Source of the DNA: Apis mellifera
Taxonomy: Eukaryota > Arthropoda > Insecta > Hymenoptera > Apidae
Assembly (NCBI RefSeq): GCF_003254395.2
Contig: NC_037651.1
Coordinates: forward strand, 992,001-1,056,000
Length of the DNA: 64,000 nucleotides
Direction of reading: 5' to 3'
In this document: in pieces, positions 39,231-51,100 of the stretch
Layout of the letters: each line of letters begins with the position of its first letter
Position numbering within the stretch: position 1 is the stretch's first letter
Translations under genes and position numbers: made by a program
Notes under the pieces: model-generated
Databases searched by the model: none
Told to the model about the DNA's origin: nothing
What the model saw: the letters and a program-made list of their open reading frames with translations, nothing else

Positions 39231-41847
39231 ATGAACAAAAATGAGTCGACAAGTAGATATGGACCCCTCGTCGGTGCAATCGACGAAGGGACAAGTAGTG
39301 CTAGATTTTTGGTATTAAATTTTTAATAATTATTTATGTAATTAAATTAGTTTAATTTATAATAATTATAATTAAAAATGATTTAAAATTAATAAAGAAA
39401 TATATTTTTAAAATATGAATGTATTTTTCTTCTATTATTATTCTACATATTCTACATACATAAAATTAAAAAAAGAATTTATTAAATTTATTTTTAGTTA
39501 AATTTAATAATTTATTAATTTTTTTATTATAATTTGTATAAAGTTCTTTACTCATATTTTTATTAATAATGTACAAATTATTTTAGGTTTTTGCTGCAGA
39601 TACAGCTGAAGTATTAACATATCATCAGGTTCCAATAACACAAACATGTCCAAAAGAAGGATGGGTTGAACAAGATCCTATAGAAATATTAAAAGCAGTT
39701 AGAGAATGTCTTAATCAGACTATATTTAATTTACGCCAGCTTACCATAGATCCCACTGATATAGTTGCAGTTGGTATAACAAACCAAAGAGAAACTACAG
39801 TTGTATGGGATTCCATTACTGGAGAACCATTATATAATGCTATAGGTAATTATTAATACAAAATTTATTTTTGTTTATTAATAATAATTATTATTAGTAA
39901 AAATAATATTTATATTCATTATTTTATAGTATGGATGGATATGAGAACTACTTCAATTGTAGATGATATATTAAAAAAAATACGTAATCAAAATAAAAAC
40001 TATTTAAAACCACTTTGTGGTTTACCAATTAGTCCATATTTCAGTGGTTTAAAATTAAAATGGTTATTAGAAAATGTACCTCGTGTACGTGAGGCTCTAG
40101 ATTTAAAACGATGCATGTTTGGTACAATTGATTCATGGTTAATTTGGGTGAGTTTAATTCAATTACTTATTAAAATATATAATTAATACATTATATATAG
40201 TATTTTTTTATATAAAAGATATAAAAATAAAATTTGTTATCAAATAATTTTATATATATATTCTAGAATTTAACTGGAGGTGTTCATGCCACTGATGTTA
40301 CAAATGCTTCAAGAACAATGTTAATGAATATCACAACTTTAAAATGGGATCCAACATTATTATCATTTTTTAATATACCTCCAGAAATTTTACCAGAGAT
40401 TCGTAGTTCATCAGAAATATATGGTTATATACAAGATGAAGTTTTATCTGGTGTACCAATATCAGGAGTAGGCATTTTTTATAATTAATATATTAAACAA
40501 AATGAGATAATAATTATCTATAAATAAATATTGATTTATATAAAGTGTTTAGGTGATCAACAGTCAGCATTAGTAGGACAAATGTGTTTACAAAAAGGAC
40601 AAGCAAAAAGCACTTATGGCACAGGCTGTTTTCTTTTATATAATACTGGAACTGCTGTAAGATTAACTTTATTATTCTTCAAAATTTCTTTATAATTTAA
40701 ATATTAATAAATAATTTTGAAGATTGTAGATTCATCTCATGGATTATTGACAACAGTTGCTTATCAATTAGGACCACAAGCAGCACCAATATATGCTCTT
40801 GAAGGCTCTGTAGCTATAGCTGGTGCTGTTATTCAATGGCTAAAAGATAATCTTGGAGTATTATCTGATGTAAAGGAATCTGAATCTCTTGTTGAACAAA
40901 TTCCAACTGATAATCGTGTTACATTTGTACCTGCATTTGCTGGATTATATGCTCCATATTGGAGGAAAGATGCAAGAAGGTAAATTATATAATAATGTAA
41001 TATTATATAATTATATCATAATATGGAAATAGTAATTATAATTAATTTTACTATCACATATTCCTTGCAAAGTATTTAATATTTCAGCGTTATATGTGGA
41101 ATTACTGAAGATACAAATAGTACACATATTATAAAGGCAGCTTTGCAAGCTGTTTGTTTTCAGACAAGAGACATTTTGGAAGCTATGAAAGAAGACACAG
41201 GTTTAACATTATCTAAATTGTTAGTAGATGGTGCTATGACTACTAATAATTTGTTAATGCAAATGCAAGCAGATATTTGTGGAATTCCAGTTGGTAAGTG
41301 TACTAATTTTCATAAAAATTTATTTCTTATAATAAAAAAAAAAACAAAATAGAGAAAAAAAAATACCTGATTAATTGAACAATTTTACAAGAAAGTGAGG
41401 CCTTTAATGTGTGAAACTACTGCACTTGGAGTTGCAATTGCTGCAGGAAATGCAGATGGTATACGAAAATGGGATGTAAAACTTGATATTGCTGTACCAA
41501 GTGATATCTTTTTACCTTCAATATCTGAGAATGGTATGTTACTAATTTTTTCTAATTTTTATATTCAATTCATTAAAAATAATCAAATTTTATTTAGAAC
41601 GAGATATATTATATTCACAATGGAAAATGGCTATTGATCGTAGTTTAGGTTGGGAACCAGTTTCTAATACCAATGGTATGTTTTTTTCTTTTTTTCAATA
41701 AAAATTGATTTTGTTAAATTATCTAAAACATCAGATCATTTTTTTGTAGATAATATAAAGAATATTCACAAAGCAACTGCTCCAGGTATTTTTATGATAA
41801 GTACATTACTTTTACTTATGATTGCAAAATATCATTCTATGTTATGA
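39231..41847 (+). CDS. Glycerol kinase with C-terminal membrane tail, 548 aa
   Basis: FGGY-family kinase that converts glycerol and ATP to glycerol-3-phosphate. Ten exons close in frame: 39231-39311, 39587-39845, 39930-40147, 40267-40467, 40546-40656, 40723-40979, 41088-41293, 41396-41533, 41598-41675 and 41750-41847. Visible motifs are the N-terminal phosphate-binding segment IDEGTSSARF (17-26), NQRETT (93-98), the VWMDMRT segment near 114, CLGDQQSALVGQ with the catalytic Asp at 257, YGTGCFLL, APYWRKDAR, and VDGAMTTNN (422-430). Length is close to animal glycerol kinases. The start used is the ATG at 39231. The ATG at 39241 is out of frame. Two family positions vary: Glu19 where Gln is common, and Ala425 in the usual DGGMT motif. 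The last exon ends with a hydrophobic segment (about 529-542, IFMISTLLLLMIA) followed by a short basic end, like the tail that attaches some vertebrate isoforms to the outer mitochondrial membrane. The exon 8 acceptor (aagaaag) is weak, but the frame requires it. An AATAAA lies at 42016-42021. Confidence 0.95.
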
Positions 41848-42145
41848 CTGAACGAGTACAGTACCATGTACTGTACTTATCTCAACTAATGCATTTGGGC
41901 AGGTCCTGTTTGCTAACAAATATTTAGGTTATTATTTGATATTGATATACTGATCATTAAACTTTGTAAAAGTAATATTATTTATAAGTAAAGAATGAAC
42001 TAAAGAACAAATATAAATAAATGTGCCATAATACTGTGATAACTTTAATGTTAAATGAAATATGAAAAATCAGAGAAAATATTGCTTGAAGATAAAATAG
42101 GAACCTATTTCAAATTTGGACATCTATGGTTTTCATCTGGAATGT

Positions 42146-43713
42146 TTATGTTTGACGTTTATCGATAATTTGTGCTCCAATATCAGTTGTATTTTTTGTT
42201 TCTTTGTTCCTTTCATTTGTTATTTTTTTTACATTTCGTATTGTAGAAGTATCCTTTAAAATTATATAAAACTTCATTAAGAATTAATATAAAATAGAAG
42301 GATGAAAAATAAATATTACCATTGGAATATCAGTAGTGGAGGTTTCAACTGTAACAAGAGATTCAGCAAGCCATGTATCATTTCTTATATTATCAATATT
42401 CATCCGTATTCGTTGTGGAACAAGTATTCGTGAGATAAGTGAACGACAAGCTTGAGATACATTTGGTTCTTTAGGAAATACAACTTTATTTTGTACTTGC
42501 TGTATTATGAAGAAAATAATATTATAGAAAATCATAAAAATTTTAATTAAATAACACCATTATATGAATAAAATTTTAAATTAATCTAGATTCTATTACG
42601 TTTTTTTTTCTTTTTTAATGTACCTGGGTACCTTTAGTAGTTGACTGTAATTTGTATCATCAAACGGTAGTCGACCATAAACCATTGCATAGAGAACTAC
42701 GCCCATGGACCATACATCAGATAGTTGAGGTAAATATGGAACACCTTTTAATATTTCTGGTGATGCATAAGCATAACTGCCACAGAAAGTTTCACTTAAT
42801 GGATTAATTCCATTTTTTGCTTTCATTTGCCCACGTGCAAATCCAAAATCAGATAATTTAATATTAAAATTCTGATCCATCAAAAGATTTTCACATTTGA
42901 TGTCTCTTAAATAAAATAATGTAGTTAAATATGTGACGGCACTTAACATTTCTTATCAAATTTTTACCTATGTACTACACCACGTCCATGACAATAATCG
43001 ATAGCCTCTAATAATTGCCGAAACCATCGACGACTACGTAATTCATCGATAAATGTATCACGTCTTATTATATCCAACAAACTACCGCATTGAGCATATT
43101 CCATAATGATATAAACGCTAAATGTTAAATTATTTATTAAATATATTTTTATTATGTTTCTTAAATATAATTAATGAAGATATAAATATTAAAATGTTAA
43201 ATCTTATAATTTATTAAATTTATTAAATATAATTAGTAAAAAAAATATGTATTGTAATTTTTTTAAATAATAAATTGACTAACCGATGAGTTGTTTCGAT
43301 CGCTTGAAGGAAACGAATTAAATTTGGGTGTTTTAAACCTTTGACAACTTCAATTTCACGAGGCAAAAATTTTTTTAAATAATCACCAGGTGCTTGAAAT
43401 TTTGAAACAATTTTTACTGCTACTTGACAATCATGTCGATCAGATTTTGCTATCTTTTATATATATAATTATAAATAATTAATATTATTATTAATGATAT
43501 ATGATTATTAATATTGATTTATAATATTAATATATATGTTATATATATATAACATACTTTTACAGTAGCATATGAACCGGCACCTATTGTTTTACCAAGA
43601 GTATATCCATGTGATTCAAGAATGGTTAATTTTTTTTCTGATTTGTCATTTTTATCTTCTACAAGTTTTAATAAAGATTTTGGGGAATTATCTGTTATGG
43701 GTGCAGTTGCCAT
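42146..43713 (-). CDS. Testis-specific-type Ser/Thr protein kinase (TSSK family), 345 aa
   Basis: Protein kinase of the CAMK group, closest in pattern to testis-specific serine kinases. Six exons close in frame: 43713-43558, 43453-43284, 43117-42968, 42905-42632, 42499-42320 and 42253-42146. The glycine loop GAGSYATV is at 44-51, the ATP-binding Lys of VAVK at 66, the FLPREIEV segment supplies helix-C Glu, the catalytic loop is HRDIKCEN (158-165), DFG is at 178-180, and the activation segment is ETFCGSYAYASPEIL. The usual APE reads SPE. KCENLL, NIKLSDFGF and TFCGS are strong TSSK traits. All catalytic residues are present, so it should be active. Residues 1-35 are a family-atypical leader and about 290-345 a Lys/Thr-rich tail. 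By family it is likely a male-germline kinase, which this sequence cannot show. It is convergent with glycerol kinase (298 bases between stop codons), so their 3' ends may overlap. Confidence 0.93.
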
Positions 43714-44502
43714 TTTATATATAAATTATTATTGTAACATTTTAAATTCATAATGAATATACATATATGTATGCATTATTGTACTGTTTATGGTTGTTCA
43801 TATTCTTGTGTTAATTTTAAAACTTGCAACGATGTCATTTTATTTATTAAATTACATGTTTTTAATAAATTTTTTAAAGAAAATGTTGGAATTGAAAAAA
43901 TTAGAGTTTCATAACTTGTCAATTTAGAAACTATGGATTGAAATTTGGCGCGATGCTCTTCATAGTAAAACTAAAAGATCGATCTTACGAACATTTGAAA
44001 TACTATTGTTATTAATATTGTTATTACTTCATGAAAAATATAATAAACTAATTTTGAAAAATTAAATATATATATATATATATTTATTTATAATACATAA
44101 TAATTTTTAAAAATAGTTTTATCTTACTATTAATTTATTTCTTTTTACAATAAAAAATTATATATATTTACAAATTTTATTTTAATTATTCAGAATAAAG
44201 TTATTCTTTTATATTAGATTAAATAAATAAAAATAAAATATACAATATATGATTAAATTGATTGTCGGGATATATTCTAGAAGTAATCAATCAGATCAGC
44301 ATTTTTTTCAATTATCAATTTATTAATTATGTAAATATATTCAGTATATCTAAATAATGTATATTTAATGATTATATATTATATATTGTGTCCAAAATCG
44401 TAAACACGCTATTTGGCATTTAGTCAAGCTTACGTGTTGATTCGATTGTTAGAAATATTGTGCTTACATATTTATTAAAAGAAAACTTATAATAATTTAA
44501 TT
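43714..44502. promoter_or_regulatory. Divergent promoter region, TSSK-type kinase / tsunagi
   Basis: About 790 bases separate two start codons facing away from each other. It contains an E2F-like site TTTGGCGC at 43944-43951, closer to the kinase gene, and a short (TA)n run near 44066. A less AT-rich patch at about 44,390-44,460 lies just upstream of tsunagi and may be its promoter. Assignments are by position only. Confidence 0.4.
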
Positions 44503-45373
44503 ATGGCAGATGTATTAGATATTGATAACGCAGAAGAATTTGAAGTAGATGATGAAGATGATCGTAAGTTTGATTATTTTTTAAAATAACTTTATGGTTA
44601 TACATAAGCGTCATTTGTTATAACCTCTTAAAATTAGAATTAATTTGACTAAAACATATTTTCATAAATACATATTTTTAGTATTTTTATTTTCGCATTT
44701 TAGAAGGTATTGCACGTTTAAAAGAAAAAGCGAAAAGAAGAAAAGGTAGAGGACATGGTGCAGAATTAGTATCTACTCGTGATGATGTTGGTCATTATGA
44801 ATCAATGAACGTTGTTGAAGAAGATGATGATGAACCAGGTCCACAAAGATGTAAGAAAATTTTTAATATATTTTATTTTTGAATAAATATTTCATAATTA
44901 TAATTATGAAATATAATATAATTATAAAAAAAATAAAATTATATTGATACTTAACATTTTTATAAAAAAATATTTATAATTTTTAGCCGTAGAAGGTTGG
45001 ATTCTCTTTATAAATTCTGTGCATGAAGAAGCTCAAGAAGATGATATTCAAGATAAATTTTCAGAATTTGGTCAAATAAAAAATTTACATTTAAATTTGG
45101 ATAGAAGAACAGGTTTTTTAAAAGGATATGCCCTAGTAGAATATGAAACATTTAAAGAAGCTCAAGCAGCAAAAGATGCTTTAAATGGAACAGAAATTTT
45201 AGGACAACCTATTTCAGTTGATTGGTGTTTTGTAAAAGGACCAAAGAAGTAAGATATATTTTAATTAAAAGTATATAAAAATTTCATTTAAAATATAGTA
45301 ATTGTTTAAATTTTATTAACAAATCATTTCTTTTATTTACAGAATTAAGAAGAGAAGTCATCGAAGACGATGA
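44503..45373 (+). CDS. tsu: RNA-binding protein 8A / Y14 (tsunagi), exon junction complex
   Basis: Core subunit of the exon junction complex. It pairs with Mago nashi and marks spliced mRNAs for localisation, translation control and surveillance. Four exons close in frame: 44503-44563, 44704-44850, 44987-45248 and 45343-45373, giving 166 aa, near the fly and vertebrate lengths. Residues 1-69 are charged, with an acidic start (EEFEVDDEDD) and a basic segment (KEKAKRRKGRG). One RRM spans about 74-152: WILFINSV is RNP2-like, KGYALVEY is RNP1, and VDWCFVKGP ends the fold. In Y14 the RRM face mainly binds Mago rather than RNA. The C-terminus is a short basic tail ending RSHRRR. The ATG at 44503 is the first in frame and matches the family N-terminus. 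Confidence 0.96.
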
Positions 45374-45891
45374 AAAAAGAACAATAATTATTAAAAAAAT
45401 AACTTTTATTTCCTTTATGTATAACTACTTTAAATAAGGAAGATTGTTTTGTATTTCACAGATATTGTAAAAAAAAAAACAAAATATTGGAAATAATATA
45501 GTTTACAGAAAATTAATTTATCATTTTTTAAAAATTCTATCCATTTAAAATTAATATTATAATTAATAATATAAATTGGAAAGGATTTATAAATATTGAA
45601 GTTCAAATAATCTATGCATATATTATTTATATTTATTCAACAGTTATTTATATTTCATTAACAGTTAAATTGTTAGTATTTCATATAAAATTTGTGAAAT
45701 AAGTTCTTTTAAAATCGTAAATTGAAGTTGTGAATTAAATATACTAAATTCTTTTATAAATTTTAACTCATATTGAGCTGTTTATTTTACAAATAAGATT
45801 ACTTTCTTGAAATTTAATTTTGTTTACAATTATTACAATTTCTATCTTTATTTATTATAAAATATATTTTAATAAATAAATCAAAAGCACA
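45374..45891. other. Convergent 3' region, tsunagi / Rpt5
   Basis: About 520 AT-rich bases between the two stop codons, presumably the 3' untranslated regions of both genes. TTTATT motifs near 45,848-45,855 would give AATAAA for the minus-strand gene. No separate gene is seen. Confidence 0.5.
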
Positions 45892-47647
45892 TTAGGCATA
45901 ATAGTTAAGATTAGCTTTCTTTTTCGCTTGAACTTCATTAATAGCTTCCATTAAATCTTCATGTGTAACTGCTGTTGCATTGCGTCTCAATGCTATCATT
46001 CCCTACAAAAACAAAAAAACGATGATAATAGAAAATATTTCTATTATCTTTATATATCAAGATATTACATACCGCTTCCACACAAACAGCTTTACATTGA
46101 GCGCCATTGAAATCATCGGTAGATCTTGATAATTCTTCAAAATTAACATCCGGAGACATATTCATTTTTCGCGAATGAATTTGCATTATACGAGCTCTAG
46201 CTTCTTCATTTGGATGCGGAAATTCTATTTTCCTATCCAAACGACCAGATCTCAATAAAGCTGGATCTAAGATATCTACTCTATTTGTAGCTGCTATTAC
46301 TTTAATATCAGCGGTTGAACTAAATCCATCTAATTGATTTAATAATTCCAACATAGTACGTTGCACTTCTCTATCTCCAGCTTTTTCAGAATCAAATCGT
46401 TTTGTTCCAATTGCATCTAATTCATCTATGAAAATAATTGCAGGTGCTTTCTCTTTTGCAAGTGAAAATGCATCTCTCACTAATTTGGCACCATCTCCAA
46501 TAAACATTTGAACAAGTTGGGGTCCTGCCAATTTTAAGAAAGTAGATTTTGTTTGTGCAGCACAAGCTCTAGCTAATAAAGTTTTTCCAGTTCCTGGTGG
46601 TCCATATAATAATACACCCTTGGGAGGTTGAATACCAAGATTCTCAAATTTTTCTTTATGTGTCATAGGTAAAACTACAGCTTCTATTAATTCTTGAATT
46701 TGTTTATCCAAACCACCAATATCTGAATATTGTTCTGTGGGTCTTTCGTCTACTTCCATAGCTTTTACTCTTGCATCATACTCAGCAGGCAAAGTTTCAA
46801 GTACAAGATAGCTATCTTTATTGACACCAACTAAATCACCTGGTTTTAAAGCTTCTGCATCAACTAGTCCAATTACAGGCAGAAAGTATGTTTGACGAGT
46901 AGAAGTTTTAATAACTGCACATTTGCCTTTCCTTTGTGCATCTAAATCAACAACTGCACCATCTTCTTCCCCAATATTTTGAGGATCCACATCTAATAAT
47001 TCTATAACATTTGATACTAAATATGGCAAGGTTTTATTTACTTTAATTTTTTCAGTATTTTCTTTAATTTTATCATTTTGTGCTTGAAGTTCATGAGAAA
47101 TGCGCATCACTTCACTTTTCATAATTTTGATTTCATTGTCTAATAAACGTGTACGAGAGACAATCTCATCTGTAGACATTCTCCAAACATCCTCACCCAA
47201 AGCTTCCTATAAAAAGATTTATAAAAATATTTATTATATTATATTATTATTAAATATTTATTATATAATCTTAGTTTTTCAAACTTCATAAGATATAAAT
47301 TATAAACATATTTAAAAATAACATAATTAAAACATATTTAAAAATAAATTTAAAAGCTTGCTAATATTTGCAAATTAATATTTAATTAAGTTAATAAATA
47401 TATACAAATAAAAAATAAATATAATCTTTTTACTTAAAACATAATGCAATTTTTAATTAAAAAATATTTTTTAATTTTAGTAAAATTTATTTTGTTTTAA
47501 GTAATTTGCATTAGAGATTTTATATGTAATGTATCAAACTCTAAACGATTTAGATATGCTTGTCATTCCATCCTAACCTATATCAAATAAATTTACAATT
47601 TATACCTCTCCATCTTCCCAAAGAGACTTGTCTTCAAGAGTAGCCAT
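45892..47647 (-). CDS. Rpt5: 26S proteasome regulatory ATPase Rpt5 (subunit 6A/PSMC3), 428 aa
   Basis: One of six AAA+ ATPases in the base of the 19S regulatory particle, which unfolds ubiquitinated proteins and threads them into the 20S core. Three exons close in frame: 47647-47606 (14 codons), 47206-46073 and 46002-45892. Domains in order are a short variable N-terminus, a coiled coil at about 25-75, an OB fold at about 85-150, and an AAA module with Walker A GPPGTGKT (216-223), Walker B IIFIDELDAIG (from 271) and an RSGRLDRKIEF segment with the arginine finger. The protein ends NYYA. YYA is the HbYX-type tail by which Rpt5 docks into the 20S alpha ring and opens its gate. Sequence is highly conserved with other animals. 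The gene is convergent with tsunagi. The large single exon is flanked by a 399-base first intron and a 70-base second. Confidence 0.97.
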
Positions 47648-48619
47648 TTATATTAATAAATTTAATATTTTTTAAATGTTGAAACTCAAAAATCTTCCGT
47701 AAATTTGTATCTTGTATAAATCTTGATCAATTCAGAATTTCACTTCACTTACTGAATTAGTAAGTATTTTATTTATCAAGTCTATGGTTCATTCTGCTAT
47801 TTTAAGATTCCTTTCTATATTTTTTTAATCTATGTCCAAAAATTAATTAGCTTATAATTTTTAGGTATATAAAATTTTATATTTAAAATATAGTATAAAA
47901 AGATTAAAAATATAGTATAAAGATTTATAAAAAATATAGATAATTTCATATTATTGCAAAAATATATTAAATATTACAATAAATATAAATAATAAATAAT
48001 AAATAATAAATAAGAGATATATATGTTGAAATATATTGCATTTGATTAAAATATAAAACTATCATCATATGGAATTATATATCCTATTCTAAATACTTTT
48101 TTCAATTCAGCAAGAAATCAAAAACTTAAAAAAAAGAATCAGATTATACAATTTTTATCATATAATCCGAAGATTATAGTTCTAATAATGTTTTAAAACA
48201 TTTAAAACATTTCGAATCTAATTGAAGAATTGAATCTGCTTAAAAAATTTTGAGTATTAAAAACTTCGATTTTTATTGTGAAAATCTTAATTATTTAAAA
48301 ATATTGAAAGTTTTTTTGTATTATATTTTGTATAATATAAAAACATTGGCAATTAATTATGATAATAAATTAACAACAAAATTTACGCAAAATACACATA
48401 TAAATAATATTTCAGAAATATTTTGATATTAATTAAAAAATATATAATATAAAAAAAAATTAAAGACTTCTTGAAATGATTTGATTGTAATTATTTTTAT
48501 ATTGTTTGTTAAAGTACTTTCATTAAAAACAAATTAATAAAAATTTCTCGAATTTTCTCGAATATTTTATTTGTCTAACAAAATTTTTAAAAATGTATTG
48601 TGTTTGATTATTGAATCTA

Positions 48620-48710
48620 ACTTTGTCATACATTACACTATGCTCTATTTCAGTCTCATTTCATTTAACGTATTTAATTACTTATAATTTAATAAATAAT
48701 TGTCATTTTT
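48620..48710. repeat. MITE-like palindromic repeat, copy C (inverted)
   Basis: Read on the minus strand, this matches the repeat near position 180: 'ttattaaattataagtaatt', then 'cgttaaatgaaatgag', then 'gacaaagttag'. Only one arm is well preserved, so the copy seems partial. Confidence 0.45.
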
Positions 48711-49154
48711 ATATACTTGTTGTTTTCCAAAATATCTTGCAAAAATCATGAATATTTATAATATTAACTTGCATATGTGAATATATTATAACTATGTATT
48801 TTTAATATCACCGAATGTAGAATAACTAGAAACAATTAGTCCGCTCTTATTTTGCTATTGAACGAAAAAAATTTCTTCAATCTAATAATGTAATTGCATA
48901 TAGAAAAAATTATCGGTGATTAATAATTATTTCTTTATAATTGATTGTCGCAAGGATTTCTAATGAGAAATAAATGAAGAAAGTTAAAACAAATAGTTAA
49001 CAAAAGTTAAAAAAAAAGTTAACAAATAGTTTGACAAATAATTTCGTCAATAATATATTTAGATTTTAAAGAATCTAATTACCGAGTGGGCAAAGATAAA
49101 AAGGCAAAAATAAGAAAATTATAATTGACCATTTAATACTTAACCTAAAATTAT

Positions 49155-49185
49155 TGTACAATTGTACAATTTGTACATTTGTACA
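49155..49185. repeat. Cluster of four TGTACA palindromes
   Basis: TGTACA occurs at 49155, 49163, 49172 and 49180, spaced 8, 9 and 8 bases apart, mostly within TTGTACAA-like contexts. It may be a small tandem expansion. No binding factor is implied. Confidence 0.8.
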
Positions 49186-51100
49186 ATTTTATGAAAAAAA
49201 TTTATGAATTCTAATATATATAATGAGTATTATTAATTATTCGAAATTTCGATTAATCCAGATTTTGATTATTAAAGATTTCGATTTTATTCGTCATTTT
49301 TTATTTAACATTTTATATTGTTCTTTTGAACTTTTTTTTTTAATTAAAAATTTTATATTATAATATATCTAATTTCATATTTATTAGATTTTTCTTTCTT
49401 TTTTTTAAATAGTTAGACAATTATTAGATATTCATAACTACAATTAAGTAGATTAATGAAAAAAAAATTAAAATTGAAATTAATGAAACTGAATTAGCTA
49501 GCCTTCATTAATTTGAAATTCAATCAAAATATATTGAAAAGTATTATTACAACTTATAATCATGATGATTAATATTTTCTGACATTTTATATTTGATTTT
49601 TTAATTTAAATTTAATTAAATTAATGATCTATGGAGTGAATTAACAATTGAAAGTGTTAATGAAGAGAAAATTTTGCGATTTATAAGCGGTAAATATATA
49701 ATTTCTGTATTCTATATCTATTCAGATCAACATGCAATAAGTTAGTAAGTTAAAATAATTATCAAGAAAAATAATTATAAAAAAATTTATCAATGAATAT
49801 TTACTAATACTATATAATATACTATATAAATCATCTACATAATATAAATGCATGTGATAAGTTTTTTATTTAGAATCCAACAAATAGTATCAATAATCAC
49901 AATATTTCTAGTTAGATATTTTTATCTATATTCATATTTTGTGTATTTTTCAATTTATGTAAGAAACATAGGCATTTTCTTTTTTACTTCATAAAAATAT
50001 CTTTGAATATTTTATAAGTTTTGGTTTATTAAAAAAAAAAAGAAAATTTATATGAATATTAAATTTATATAATATAATAATTATAATAAAAATATGAATA
50101 ATAAATAACGAATAGAAGAATTTTCACGAAAAATGAAAAATATGATACTGCGTTTCAAGTCATCAATGATCCAATATAAAAAATATTGAACGCATTGATA
50201 TTTGATACTTGATATGTTAATGTATTTAAGATATTTCTTATATATATCTGTCATTTCATAAGATCGATAATATACAAATCTTAATTTAATAATCGGTCGA
50301 TTTCTCAAGCTCTATTAGATGTAAGAATAATAATTGAATTAAAAGAATTAAAAGAATAATTGGTATAGATAATTCAGATAAACGAGAAAAATAATTATTA
50401 GACATCATGGACACATAGATACTGTAAGAAGATGTAAAAATTAAATATTTGTTACTCGATATTTCACATCGACAATTATTATAATAAAAATTGTTATATT
50501 AGTATTTGGATAAATATTCGATGTATTAACAATATTTGTATAAACAGCTTTCGAAATATAATATTGAAAGATTTTATTAATATCCCAAAAACTAAGAAAT
50601 ACTTGAAGCTAAAATTTTATAATTTTTTTCTCCTTCCCTATAATTCTTTTAAATTTGATTAGACAGCAGATTTTTTAAATAATACAAAATTCAAGCGATT
50701 ATTAAAATTAAAAGAAATCGTGAAGTTATGTCACTATGTGAATGATATTTATGAATTACTATAATTTAATCTCATAACTAACTAAAATTAAACTTAATCT
50801 AATTTAATTTATTTTACATATTTTATATACTTTATAAAAAATTATAATTATTTTATATTTTTTAAATAATATATTAAAAAATTATAAAATTATTATACAG
50901 AATTATTATTAATTATTATTATAATAATTATTATAAAATAATTAAAAAAGATTTATAAACGAAGATTTATGAATGAAGAAAAAAAATAATAAATATTAAT
51001 AAAAATAAAATATTTTGATAATATTCAGATAAAAAACGACAAGAGGCAAATATAAAACACATCTATCAGATGAGTTTCACGTTTTTCTTTATTGTTATTA

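Larger units (their letters stand above)
47648..51100. other. AT-rich stretch upstream of Rpt5
   Basis: The first few hundred bases must hold the Rpt5 promoter and 5' untranslated region, but no element is clear. The remainder is AT-rich. It includes a reverse-orientation MITE-like copy at about 48,620-48,710 and a TGTACA cluster at 49,155-49,185. No gene is supported. Confidence 0.55.

Noticed and set aside
39241..39312. Alternative ATG for glycerol kinase at 39,241
   Set aside because: It is in a different reading frame and does not encode the conserved phosphate-binding segment. The ATG at 39,231 does.
42596..42631. Kinase exon 4 extended to a later donor (after CCCAG)
   Set aside because: The donor after AAG at 42,632 joins in frame to the next exon and matches kinase length. 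The later donor would shift the frame.
47100..47291. Plus-strand frame overlapping the Rpt5 start region
   Set aside because: It is antisense to a conserved coding exon and has no features of its own.
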